Source of the DNA: CAVSSX01 sp963730735
GTDB taxonomy: Bacteria > Actinomycetota > Acidimicrobiia > Acidimicrobiales > RAAP-2
Direction of reading: 5' to 3'
Length of the DNA stretch: 64,000 bases
NCBI GenBank assembly: GCA_963730735.1
Contig: CAVSSX010000007.1
Coordinates: 310,001-374,000, forward strand
In this document: positions 29,634-38,399 of the stretch, piece after piece
How the letters are laid out: each line of letters starts with the position of its first letter
Position numbering within the stretch: the first letter of the stretch is position 1
Program-made: the position numbers and the translations under genes
The notes under the pieces: model-generated
The model's database searches: none
Told to the model about the DNA's origin: nothing
Seen by the model: only the letters and a program-made list of their open reading frames with translations

Positions 29634-31043
29634 ATGCCGCTGCATGACCGAGACCTCTGGCTGCACGAGGTGCACGAGGCGAGCGAGTCGCTGTTCGCCT
29701 CGGCCGACCTGGCCCAGGCCCTGCCCAAGTACGAGTTCCCGGCCCACCGGACGATCCCCGAGTTCGCCTTCCAGGCGGTGAAGGACGAGCTGCTCTTGGA
29801 CGGGAACTCGCGCCAGAACCTGGCCACGTTCTGCCAGACCTGGGAGGAGCCCCAGATCCACCAGCTCATGGACCTGTCCATCAACAAGAACCTGATGGAC
29901 AAGGACGAGTATCCCCAGTCGGCCGAAGTCGAACGGCGCTGCGTGCACATGTTGGCCGACCTGTGGAACGCCCCCGACTCGGCCAACACCGTCGGCGCCT
30001 CGGCCATCGGCTCCTCGGAGGCCTGCATGCTGGCCGGCCTGGCCGCCAAGTGGCGGTGGCGCAAGAAGCGGGCGGCCGCCGGGCTGCCGACCGACAAGCC
30101 CAACATGGTGTGTGGCCCGGTGCAGGTGGTCTGGCACAAGTTCGCCCGCTACTGGGACATCGAGATGCGCGAGATCCCGATGTCGCCCGGCAAGTACTGC
30201 ATGGACGTCGAGCAGATGCTCGAGCGGATCGACGAGAACACCATGCTGGTGGTGCCGACCTTCGGGGTCACCTACACCGGCGCCTACGAGCCGGTGGCCG
30301 AGCTGGCGGCGGCCCTGGACACGCTGCAGGCCGACCTGGGCATCGACGTCGACCTGCACATCGACGGGGCCAGCGGGGCCTTCCTGGCCCCGTTCTGCGC
30401 CCCCGAGGTGGTCTTCGACTTCCGGTTGCCCCGGGTCAAGTCCATCAGCACGTCGGGCCACAAGTTCGGGCTGGCCCCGCTCGGCGTCGGCTGGGTCATC
30501 TGGCGCGACACGGCCGAGCTGCCCGAGGAGCTGATCTTCCACGTCAGCTACCTGGGCGGGGACATGCCGGACTTCCAGATCAACTTCTCCCGCCCGGCCG
30601 GGCAGATCATCGCCCAGTACTACAACTTCATCCGGCTCGGCCGGGAGGGCTACCAGCAGATCCACCAGACCTCGTACGACTGCGGGGCCTACCTGGCGGC
30701 CGAGGTGGTGAAGCTGGGCCCCTTCGAGCTGCTCTGCGACAGCCAGCCCACGACCGGGATCCCGACGGTCACGTGGCGCATCAAGGAGGGTGAGGACCCG
30801 GGCTTCACGCTGTACGACCTGGCCGACCGGTTGCGGGCCCGCGGCTGGCAGGTGCCGGCCTACCCCCTCACCGGGACGGCGTCGGACATCGTGGTCCAGC
30901 GGGTCCTGGTGCGCCAGGGGGTCGATCGTGACCTCCTGAGCCTCTTGTTGATGGACATCGCCGGGGCCATCGCCCACTTCGAGAAGCATCCGGTGTCGGT
31001 GACCATGTCGTCGGAGGAGGCCGGGGGCTTCAGCCACCTGTAG
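29634..31043 (+). CDS. gadB: Glutamate decarboxylase
   Basis: 469 aa, ATG with AAGGAG six bases upstream. It is a group II PLP-dependent decarboxylase: HIDGASGAF (about 242-250) has the Asp that holds the pyridine nitrogen, and SISTSGHKFGLAPLG has the Schiff-base Lys277. Length and the N-terminal DLWLHEVHEASESLFAS match bacterial GAD. It converts L-glutamate to GABA and CO2 and consumes a proton. No glutamate/GABA antiporter is next to it, so an acid-resistance role is not assured; GABA metabolism or stress is possible. Confidence 0.96.
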   Translation: MPLHDRDLWLHEVHEASESLFASADLAQALPKYEFPAHRTIPEFAFQAVKDELLLDGNSRQNLATFCQTWEEPQIHQLMDLSINKNLMDKDEYPQSAEVERRCVHMLADLWNAPDSANTVGASAIGSSEACMLAGLAAKWRWRKKRAAAGLPTDKPNMVCGPVQVVWHKFARYWDIEMREIPMSPGKYCMDVEQMLERIDENTMLVVPTFGVTYTGAYEPVAELAAALDTLQADLGIDVDLHIDGASGAFLAPFCAPEVVFDFRLPRVKSISTSGHKFGLAPLGVGWVIWRDTAELPEELIFHVSYLGGDMPDFQINFSRPAGQIIAQYYNFIRLGREGYQQIHQTSYDCGAYLAAEVVKLGPFELLCDSQPTTGIPTVTWRIKEGEDPGFTLYDLADRLRARGWQVPAYPLTGTASDIVVQRVLVRQGVDRDLLSLLLMDIAGAIAHFEKHPVSVTMSSEEAGGFSHL

Positions 31044-31182
31044 GCCGTGGCCCCCGGGCCCGGCGCTCGGGTACCGTACGACGCAGGTGGGGGTGGCTGT
31101 CGCCCCGCCGGCGGGGCGAACCGGCCGCGTCACGGGCAGGTCCCGGACCCCGGTGCCCGCCACCGAGCGAATGAGGGGATCG

Positions 31183-32766
31183 ATGACCGACTTGGCGCCC
31201 GTAGGGCGGGGGAAGCCGTCCGGCGAGCTGACGATCGACGATCTGCCGACGTTCCCGGCGACCCTCTGGGGGCTGCTCGAGCAGCGGGTGGCGGCGACCC
31301 CGGACCGGGTCCTGCTCGACGACGACACCGGCCGGACGATGACCGCCCGCCAGTGGCGCGACGCCGCCCTCGAAGTGGCGGCCGCCCTCTACGAGCGGGG
31401 GATCACGGTCGACACCGCCGTGAGCTGGCAGCTGCCGACCAACCACGAGGCGGCGGTGCTGCTCATGGCGCTGGCCCGCCTGGGGGCGGTGCAGAACCCG
31501 ATCATCCCGATCCTCCGGCTGCGCGAGGTGAACTTCATCGTCGGCCAGACCGGGGCCAAGCTGCTCATCACCCCGAGCGTCTGGCGGAACTTCGACTACG
31601 CCGCCCTGGCCAAGGAGGTGGCCGACACCCACGGTTGCGAGACGCTGGTGCTCGACCGGGGGGGCCTGCCCCACGGCGACCCGGCTGTCCTGCCGCCCGC
31701 CCCGACCGGCGACGGCGACCCGGTCCGCTTCATCCTGTACTCGTCGGGCACCACCGCCGACCCCAAGGGGGCCCGGCACACCGATGCCGGTCTCATGGCC
31801 TGCGCCAACGGCCCGATCCTGAACGGCAACAGCGACGACGTGATGCCCCTGCCGTACCCGTACACCCATGTGGGCGGCGTCGCCGTGACCGTGTCGACCC
31901 TCTACACCGGCTCGCGGCTCCTCATGTTCGAGATCTTCGACCCCGTGAAGAGCCCCCTCGTGATGTCGGAGCGGGGAGCGACCCGGCTGGGCAGCTCGCT
32001 GCCGTTCTTCCTGGCCTACGCCGAGGCCCAACGGGTCCACGGGTCCGAGCCGCTGTTCCCCAACCTGGTGTCGCTCTCCTCGGGTGGGGCGCCCAAGCCG
32101 CCGGAGCTCTTCTACGAGATGAAGGAGCTGTTCGGGGTGCCGATCCTGTCGGCCTGGGGGCTGACCGAGTTCCCCATCGCCACCGGCTCGTTCATGGACG
32201 ACCTCGACGAGGACCTGGCCAGCTCCGAGGGCCGGGCCCTGCCGGGCATCGACCTCAAGATCGTGGCCAGCGACGGGACGGTGCTCGGCGCGGGCGAGGA
32301 GGGCGAGGTCCTGGTCCGCGGACCCCAGGCCCTGAAGGGCTACGTCGACGCCAGCCTGGACGCGGCGGCCTTCGACGAGGAGGGCTACTTCCGGACGGGC
32401 GACCTCGGCATCCTCGGCCCTCGGGGCCACCTGCGGATCACCGGGCGGACCAAGGACATCATCATCCGCAACGCCGAGAACATCTCGGCGCTCGAGATCG
32501 AGGGTGTGGTCTACACCCATCCCAAGGTGGCCGACGTGGCCGTGATCGGCGTCCCCGACCCCCGGACCGGTGAGCGGGCCGTCGCCGTGGTGGTCCTGGC
32601 CGAGGGCGTGACGTCGCTGACCCTGCCCGAGATCGTGGAGCACTGCCGGGCCCACGAGCTGGCCAACCAGAAGATCCCCGAGCGGCTCGAGATCATCGAG
32701 GCACTGCCCCGCAACCCCATGGGCAAGATCCTGAAGCAGGAGCTCCGCAAGCAGTACTCGGCCTGA
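31183..32766 (+). CDS. AMP-dependent acyl-CoA ligase
   Basis: ATG 31183 with GAGGGGA just upstream; 527 aa. Adenylation motifs are present: phosphate loop FILYSSGTTADPKGARH, LSAWGLTEFPIATG (A5), YFRTGDLG (A7), GRTKDIIIRNAENISALEIE (A8) and PRNPMGKILKQELR with the catalytic Lys (A10). It forms acyl-adenylate and then acyl-CoA. Substrate cannot be read from sequence; a medium-chain, cyclic or aromatic acid is suggested by the neighbouring acyl-CoA dehydrogenase and MaoC-like genes. The next gene starts 11 bp downstream. Confidence 0.93.
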   Translation: MTDLAPVGRGKPSGELTIDDLPTFPATLWGLLEQRVAATPDRVLLDDDTGRTMTARQWRDAALEVAAALYERGITVDTAVSWQLPTNHEAAVLLMALARLGAVQNPIIPILRLREVNFIVGQTGAKLLITPSVWRNFDYAALAKEVADTHGCETLVLDRGGLPHGDPAVLPPAPTGDGDPVRFILYSSGTTADPKGARHTDAGLMACANGPILNGNSDDVMPLPYPYTHVGGVAVTVSTLYTGSRLLMFEIFDPVKSPLVMSERGATRLGSSLPFFLAYAEAQRVHGSEPLFPNLVSLSSGGAPKPPELFYEMKELFGVPILSAWGLTEFPIATGSFMDDLDEDLASSEGRALPGIDLKIVASDGTVLGAGEEGEVLVRGPQALKGYVDASLDAAAFDEEGYFRTGDLGILGPRGHLRITGRTKDIIIRNAENISALEIEGVVYTHPKVADVAVIGVPDPRTGERAVAVVVLAEGVTSLTLPEIVEHCRAHELANQKIPERLEIIEALPRNPMGKILKQELRKQYSA

Positions 32767-32777
32767 CCGGCGCCGTC

Positions 32778-33635
32778 ATGCGGGTCGGTCTCCATGCGCT
32801 GGGCATCGGGCCCGGGGCGAACCCGGCGGTGGCCGCCGCCGTGGCCACCTCGGCCGAGGCGGCGGGGTTCGCCACCTTGTGGGCGGGGGAGCACGTGGTC
32901 ATGGTCGACCGCCCCGACACGCCCTACCCCTATGCGGCCGACGGTCGGATCGCCGTCGACTCGGCCGCCGACTGGCTCGACCCCCTGGTGCTGCTGGGCT
33001 TCCTGGCCGCCCACACCACCCGGATCCGGTTGGCCACCGGCATCCTGCTCCTGCCCGAGCACCAGCCGTTGCTGGCGGCCAAGCAGGCGGCCACCGTCGA
33101 CGTGCTGTCGGGCGGCCGGCTCACCCTGGGCATCGGGATCGGCTGGTCGAGAGAGGAATTCGCCGCCCTGGGGGTGCCGTTCGCCGGCCGGGCGGCCCGG
33201 ACCGGCGAGTACGTCGAGGCCCTCCGGTCGCTGTGGGGCGAGGACGTGTCCACGTACCACGGGTCCACCGTCGACTTCGAGCAGGTGCGCTGCTATCCGA
33301 AGCCGGTCGGCGGCCGGGTGCCGGTGGTGGTCGGCGGGAACAGCGACGGCGCCCTCGAGCGGGCGGCGGCCTACGGGGACGGCTGGTACGGCTTCGCCGT
33401 GCCCCGGGCCGAGCTGGCCGGCCGGGTGGCCACCCTGCGGGCCCGGTGTGCCGAGCTCGGACGGGACCCGGCCACCCTCGAGGTCTCGGTGAACGTGGCC
33501 GACCTCGAGCCGGCCGACGTCGCCGAGGTGGCGGCGCAGGGAGTGGACGAGCTGGTGGTCGTGGCCGGGCCGCCCGACGACCCGGCCCAGGTCGGGGCCT
33601 GGATCGGGTCCCTGGCCGAGCGCTGGGTGGGCTAG
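32778..33635 (+). CDS. LLM-class F420-dependent oxidoreductase
   Basis: 285 aa, TIM-barrel luciferase-like family. It has EAAGFATLWAGEHVVMVD, IRLATGILLLPEHQPLLAAK, ATVDVLSGGRLTLGIGIGWS and VPVVVGGNSDGALERAAAYG, typical of the F420-using TIGR03619-like group. Probably reduces or oxidises a lipid or xenobiotic intermediate with F420. Co-transcribed with the acyl-CoA ligase just upstream; converges on the MaoC-like pair. Confidence 0.92.
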   Translation: MRVGLHALGIGPGANPAVAAAVATSAEAAGFATLWAGEHVVMVDRPDTPYPYAADGRIAVDSAADWLDPLVLLGFLAAHTTRIRLATGILLLPEHQPLLAAKQAATVDVLSGGRLTLGIGIGWSREEFAALGVPFAGRAARTGEYVEALRSLWGEDVSTYHGSTVDFEQVRCYPKPVGGRVPVVVGGNSDGALERAAAYGDGWYGFAVPRAELAGRVATLRARCAELGRDPATLEVSVNVADLEPADVAEVAAQGVDELVVVAGPPDDPAQVGAWIGSLAERWVG

Positions 33636-33654
33636 GCCGCCCCGGCGCCGACCC

Positions 33655-34101
33655 TCAGAGGACGACCGAGGCCTCCCCGACGGTGCACGGGGTGTCGTCG
33701 ACCTCGCAGTGCACCTCGAGGCCGAGCCGGACGCCCGACCCGAGCGGCTCGGCCGACGCCACGGTGACCACCGCCGTCACCTGGGCGTCCTCGAACACCG
33801 GGCGGACGTAGCGGGTCCGGAGCGTCCCGGTGGCCAGGTAGGCGTCGCCGAAGAGCTCGACCAGCACACCCGACAGCCAGTTGGTCGAGATCATGCCGTC
33901 GGCCACCCGGGCCGGCAGCCCGTTGGCCCGGGCGAACTCGTCGTCGGTGTGGATGTTGGCCCCGGCCGCCGTGACCTCGCCGGCCAGGGCCGTCTCGAGG
34001 GCGTCGCAGTACCAGCGCATCCGTTCGGCCGTCATGGTCCGGGTGAGCCGGGCCAGCTCGGTGCCGGGCACCCACCGGGCACGCACTGCCGGGTCGCTCA
34101 C
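33655..34101 (-). CDS. MaoC-like (R)-hydratase, hotdog fold
   Basis: 148 aa. It reads MRWYCDALETALAGEVTAAG, then NIHTDDEFARANGLPARVAD, which holds the hydratase-2-like Asp/His pocket (the family pattern is IHxD...A...G), and later YVRPVFEDAQVTAVVTV. Starts inside the end of the partner gene (overlap of 4 bp, ATGA). Such small MaoC proteins usually pair with a second hotdog subunit to hydrate enoyl-CoA. Confidence 0.85.
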   Translation of the reverse strand: MSDPAVRARWVPGTELARLTRTMTAERMRWYCDALETALAGEVTAAGANIHTDDEFARANGLPARVADGMISTNWLSGVLVELFGDAYLATGTLRTRYVRPVFEDAQVTAVVTVASAEPLGSGVRLGLEVHCEVDDTPCTVGEASVVL

Positions 34102-34541
34102 TGGTCGTTCCTTGGGGTGAAATTGAGTAGCGAGGTGTCCCGGAGCCGGGTCAGGAGCGCCCCCGTGTCACGGTTGCGGACCTCGAAGACCAGCACCAGT
34201 CGTTCGCGCCCGTTGCGCTCGGAGCGCTCGACGACCTCCCCGCGCACCGTGAGCGCCGTCCCGACCTCGACCGGGGCGAAGTGCTGGGCGTCGTACTCGA
34301 GCTGCATCCGGGCCGCCGGTCCGGGGCCGCCGGGGCAGGCCCGGTCGAGGACCCGCAGCTTGTCCACGTGGACCATGGTCGGGGGGGCCAGACGGGGGTG
34401 GCCCGGCGAGGGGCCGAAGAAGCGGTCGTCGCTCAGCTCCACGCCGTGGCAGTACTCCCCGGTGACCAGGGGGGTCAGGGTGTACTCGACGCTCGGCAGG
34501 ACGTCACCCACCTCGAGGTCGGACACGAAACGGCCGATCAC
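34098..34541 (-). CDS. MaoC/FAS1-type dehydratase-like protein, second hotdog subunit
   Basis: 147 aa: RFVSDLEVGDVLPSVEYTLT at the start, then RLAPPTMVHVDKLRVLDRAC and LEYDAQHFAPVEVGTALTVR, the hotdog pattern of the FAS1-like dehydratase domain. It lacks an evident Asp-His catalytic pair, so it is probably the structural partner of the 148-aa protein downstream. It lies 30 bp after the acyl-CoA dehydrogenase in the same direction. Confidence 0.8.
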   Translation of the reverse strand: MIGRFVSDLEVGDVLPSVEYTLTPLVTGEYCHGVELSDDRFFGPSPGHPRLAPPTMVHVDKLRVLDRACPGGPGPAARMQLEYDAQHFAPVEVGTALTVRGEVVERSERNGRERLVLVFEVRNRDTGALLTRLRDTSLLNFTPRNDQ

Positions 34542-34571
34542 GGTGCCTCGGCGTCCGGCTGACCGGGCCGC

Positions 34572-35822
34572 TCAACCACGCCGGTGGTCCTTCGTGAGCT
34601 GCCGGGCGACCTGGCGGCGGAGCATCTCGCCGGTGCCGTCGGCCACCCGGCCCGCCCGGACGTGCCACCACGCCTCGGTGAGCCCGAGCTCGTTGGTGAA
34701 GCCGGCCGCCCCGTGGAGCTGGATCGCCGTGTCGACCACGGTGCAGGCGGTCTCGGTGGCGTGCACCTTGGCCATGGCCAGCTCGGACCGGGCGGCCTCG
34801 CCCTGGTCGAGGAGCCGGGCGCAGTCGAGGGACACCAGCCGGGCCGCCCGCAATTGGATGGCGCAGTCGGCCAGGGCGAAGGCCGGGGCCTGGTGGTCGG
34901 CGATCGCCGCCCCGAAGGCCTGGCGGTCGGTGGTGTAGTCGAGTGTCCGGTCGAGGGCCCACCGGGCCAGGCCCACGGCCTTGGCGCAGTTGTAGAGGCG
35001 ACCCAGGGCCACCCCCCGCATGGCCAGGTGGAACCCGGCCGTCGGGTCCCCGAGCACGTGGTCGTCGGGCACGTGGACGTCGGTCAGGTGCAGCACCGCC
35101 TCGTTCCCGCCGGGCTGGCCGAACATGGCCATGACCCCGCCCACCTCGAAACCGGGGGTGGTCGTGGGCACCACGAAGGCCCCGATGCCGCCCCGCCGGG
35201 CCCGGGTGGCCTCGGGGTCGGTCACGGCGAAGACGATGGCCAGGTCGGCGTGGGCCCCGTTGCTGATCCACTGCTTGGTGCCGTTCAGCACCCACCCGCC
35301 GTCGACCCGGGTGGCCCGGGTCTGCATCATCCAGCTGTCACTGCCGGCGTCGGGCTCGGACATGGCGAAGCACATCGAGGTGGTCCCGGCGGCGAGGCGC
35401 GGCAGGTAGGCGGCGCGCACCCCGGGGGCGAGCTCGGCCAGGAGGGGGTTCGGGCCCTTGGTCCAATGGGCCACCACGTGGTGGCCCAACCAGCGCTGGG
35501 GTCCGCAGCGCCAGAAGAGGTGCTCCCAGACGCCGAAGAGCCCGGCCCAGCCGATGTCGTCGCCGCCGACCGCCTCGGGCAGGGTCATCAGGTAGAAGCC
35601 GGCCCGGGCCGAGGCCTCCCGGACCTCGCGGATCAGCGCCCGGGCCTCGTCGCTGTAGCGCCCGTCGGGTCCGTACCGGCGTCGGGGGTCGTCGAGCACC
35701 GCCGCGTGCGCTGCATGGCGGACGTCCACCTCGGCCTGGAGGAACCGGTCGAGCCCGACGAGGAGCTCGTCGAGATCGATGCCGGCCCCCACCCGCTGGT
35801 CTGCTTGGTCGCTCGCCGGCAT
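34572..35822 (-). CDS. Acyl-CoA dehydrogenase
   Basis: ATG 35822 preceded by AGAGGGGGTG gives 416 aa; starts further upstream lack a ribosome site. FAD-binding and substrate motifs are present: MCFAMSEPDAGSDSWMMQTR, WVLNGTKQWISNGAHADLAI, and in the C-terminal helical domain DRQAFGAAIADHQAPAFALA and IQLHGAAGFTNELGL. It introduces a 2,3 double bond into an acyl-CoA, feeding the two MaoC-like hydratase subunits downstream, so a partial beta-oxidation module is likely. Confidence 0.95.
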   Translation of the reverse strand: MPASDQADQRVGAGIDLDELLVGLDRFLQAEVDVRHAAHAAVLDDPRRRYGPDGRYSDEARALIREVREASARAGFYLMTLPEAVGGDDIGWAGLFGVWEHLFWRCGPQRWLGHHVVAHWTKGPNPLLAELAPGVRAAYLPRLAAGTTSMCFAMSEPDAGSDSWMMQTRATRVDGGWVLNGTKQWISNGAHADLAIVFAVTDPEATRARRGGIGAFVVPTTTPGFEVGGVMAMFGQPGGNEAVLHLTDVHVPDDHVLGDPTAGFHLAMRGVALGRLYNCAKAVGLARWALDRTLDYTTDRQAFGAAIADHQAPAFALADCAIQLRAARLVSLDCARLLDQGEAARSELAMAKVHATETACTVVDTAIQLHGAAGFTNELGLTEAWWHVRAGRVADGTGEMLRRQVARQLTKDHRRG

Positions 35823-36022
35823 GCCACCCCCTCTGCCGGTCTCGGCCGGCGCCTCGACCCACACTGTCATGGGCGGGGCCCTTCCGGCTCGGTTGCCCGT
35901 GCGTCGGGACCCGACGTAGCGTCTCACCTACCAACCGTTTGACGGCCGCCCGTGGCGACCGGTCGGGCGCGTCGGCTCGGGACCCCCGCCCGAGCGACGA
36001 GGAGCACGAAAGGACCAGCCTC

Positions 36023-37240
36023 ATGAGCGAGCCCCAGGAGATGCCGAAGATCATCTCGGTCGACGACCACGTCATCGAGCCCAAGGACCTGTGGTCGAGC
36101 CGGCTCCCGTCGAAGTACCAGGACGTGGGTCCCCGCATCGTGCGCCAGCGCCTCCGGGTCGGCGGTCACACCGGCGGCACCAGCATGTGGGAGGAGACCG
36201 AGGACGGCGACTTGACCGACGTCTGGCACTACGAGGACATCCGGCTCCCGATGATCCAGCTCTTCGCGGCGCCGGGCTTCGGCGAGCTCGAGTTGAAGGC
36301 CTGCACCTACGAGCAGTACCAGCCGGGCACCTACATCCAGCACGACCGGATCGAGGCCATGGACGCCAACCACGTCGATGCGGCCATCTGCTTCCCCAAC
36401 TCGCTGCCCCGCTTCGCCGGTCAGACCTTCTCGGAAGCCAAGGACAAGGACCTGGCCCTCCTGTGCATCCAGGCCTACAACGACTGGATGATCGACGACT
36501 GGTGCGCCGGCGAGGGTGCCGGCCGGCTCATCCCCCTGACCATCGTGCCGCTGTGGGACGCCGACCTGGCCGCCGCCGAGGTCCGGCGCTGTGCGGACAA
36601 GGGCAGTCACGCCGTGGCCTTCGTCGAGAACCCTTACCCGCTGGGTTTCCCGTCGATCCACGTCAAGGGCTACTGGGACCCGTTCTTCACCGCCTGCCAG
36701 GACACCGAGTCGGTGGTCTCCATGCACATCGGGTCCTCGTCGAAGATGCCCTCGACCTCCCCGGACGCCCCGGCCATCATCAGCTCGACCCTGACCTTCC
36801 AGAACGCCATGGGCTCGATGCTCGACTACATCTTCTCGGGCACCATGGAGCGGTTCCCCGGCCTGGTGATCGCCTACTCCGAGGGCCAGGTCGGCTGGAT
36901 GCCCTACATCCTCGAGCGGGCCGACAAGCTCTGGGAGGAGCGCAGCGACAACAGCTTCGGCACGTCGCTCAAGGTGCCGCCGTCGAGCTTCGTGAAGGAC
37001 CGGATCTACGGCTGCATCTTCGACGACGCCGTGGGCCTGCGCGAGCGCAACTCGGTCGGGATGGGGCAGATCTGCTTCGAGACCGACTACCCCCACGCCG
37101 ACTCGACCTACCCGTACTCCAAGGAGGTCCTGGCCAAGATCTGTGGCGAGGCGGGGATGAACGACGACGAGATCTACGCCCTGGCCCGGGGCAACGCCAT
37201 CCGGGCCTATGGCCTCGAGCGCTTCGGCATCACCAAGTAG
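36023..37240 (+). CDS. Amidohydrolase-family metal-dependent hydrolase (amidohydrolase_2)
   Basis: ATG 36023 with GAAAGGA upstream; 405 aa. Residues near the start (IISVDDHVIEPKDLW) give the first metal-binding position in this family (D-H/E variant), then HIGSSSKMPSTSP and near the end FETDYPHADSTYP with the conserved Asp. Relatives are decarboxylases or hydrolases of the ACMSD/gamma-resorcylate group acting on carboxylated or cyclic compounds, and are common in actinobacterial steroid and aromatic clusters. Forms an apparent operon with the next two genes. Confidence 0.9.
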   Translation: MSEPQEMPKIISVDDHVIEPKDLWSSRLPSKYQDVGPRIVRQRLRVGGHTGGTSMWEETEDGDLTDVWHYEDIRLPMIQLFAAPGFGELELKACTYEQYQPGTYIQHDRIEAMDANHVDAAICFPNSLPRFAGQTFSEAKDKDLALLCIQAYNDWMIDDWCAGEGAGRLIPLTIVPLWDADLAAAEVRRCADKGSHAVAFVENPYPLGFPSIHVKGYWDPFFTACQDTESVVSMHIGSSSKMPSTSPDAPAIISSTLTFQNAMGSMLDYIFSGTMERFPGLVIAYSEGQVGWMPYILERADKLWEERSDNSFGTSLKVPPSSFVKDRIYGCIFDDAVGLRERNSVGMGQICFETDYPHADSTYPYSKEVLAKICGEAGMNDDEIYALARGNAIRAYGLERFGITK

Positions 37241-37274
37241 CGCCTCGGGCCCGTGCGCGTGACCCGAACCCGCC

Positions 37275-38399
37275 ATGCCTGAGCGGCCCGCACGGGTGCC
37301 GGCCCCGGTCGAGTGCTGGACGGTCTGCGCGCCGCACGTCAAGGGGACGGTCCCGCTGGCCCGGACGGCCGAGGCCCAGGGTTGGGACGGCGTGACCCTC
37401 GGGGACTCGCAGAACCGGGTGGGCGACGTCTACGTCGAGATGGCCCTGGCGGTGGCGGCCACCGAGCACCTGCGCCTGGCCACCTGGGTCACCAACCCGG
37501 TCACCCGGCACCCCTCGGTGACGGCCGGCGCCATCGCCACCCTCCAGGAGGAGTCGGGCGGTCGTTGCGAGCTCGGGATCGGCCGGGGTGACTCGGCCCT
37601 GGCCTACCTCGGCCTGGCCCCGGCCTCGGTCGACTACCTGGCCCGGTACATCGAGCGCGTCCAGGGCTACCTGGCCCGCGACGCCGTCCCCTTCGCCGAG
37701 TCCGACCAGGGTCCCGGGCTCGCCGGCCTGAGCAGCATCGAGGTCGGGGCCGTGCCCACGGCGAGCCGGCTGGAGTGGCTCGACCCGGCGGTGGCCAAAG
37801 CGCCGCTCTTCGTGGCGGCCACCGGCCCCCGGGTGATCGAGCTGGCCGCCCGGTCGGCCGACGCCGTGGTGTTCTCGGTCGGTGGCGACCCGGGTCGCCT
37901 GGCCTGGGCCATCGGCGTGGCCCGGGACGCCCGCTCGGCGGCCGGGCTCGACCCCGACGACCTGGTCCTCGGGGCCCACATCCCGATCGGCGTCCACGAC
38001 GACCCGGCGACCGCCCGGGCCCTCATCGCCTCCAAGGTGGCCACCCACGCCCGCATCTCGGTCATGCAGGGTCGACTCCCGGGGCCGTCGACGCCCAGCC
38101 TGGACGCCGACCTGGCCGCGCTGCGGGCCAGCTACGACATGAACCACCACGCCCACCACCAGTCGGCCCAGGCGTCGGCCGTGACCGACCAGGTGGCCAG
38201 CGTCTGGGGCATCGCCGGGCCCCCGGCCTACTGCACCGAGCGCCTGGTCGAGCTGCAGGAGCTCGGGATCACCAAGTTCCTCTTGAACAACACCTTCCCC
38301 GGCACCGAGCCGGCCGACGAGCTGGCCTCCCGGACCCGCCTGGTCGAGGAGGTGCTCCCGGCCTTCCGGGCGGCGGTCGGCCGCGCCGCACCGGCGTGA
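37275..38399 (+). CDS. LLM-class flavin/F420-dependent oxidoreductase
   Basis: 374 aa: TAEAQGWDGVTLGDSQNRVG, LRLATWVTNPVTRHPSVTAG, GGRCELGIGRGDSALAYLGL, and AATGPRVIELAARSADAVVF, the luciferase-like barrel close to methylenetetrahydromethanopterin-reductase-type enzymes. The stop overlaps the GTG of the MmgE/PrpD gene (GTGA). Substrate unknown. Confidence 0.9.
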   Translation: MPERPARVPAPVECWTVCAPHVKGTVPLARTAEAQGWDGVTLGDSQNRVGDVYVEMALAVAATEHLRLATWVTNPVTRHPSVTAGAIATLQEESGGRCELGIGRGDSALAYLGLAPASVDYLARYIERVQGYLARDAVPFAESDQGPGLAGLSSIEVGAVPTASRLEWLDPAVAKAPLFVAATGPRVIELAARSADAVVFSVGGDPGRLAWAIGVARDARSAAGLDPDDLVLGAHIPIGVHDDPATARALIASKVATHARISVMQGRLPGPSTPSLDADLAALRASYDMNHHAHHQSAQASAVTDQVASVWGIAGPPAYCTERLVELQELGITKFLLNNTFPGTEPADELASRTRLVEEVLPAFRAAVGRAAPA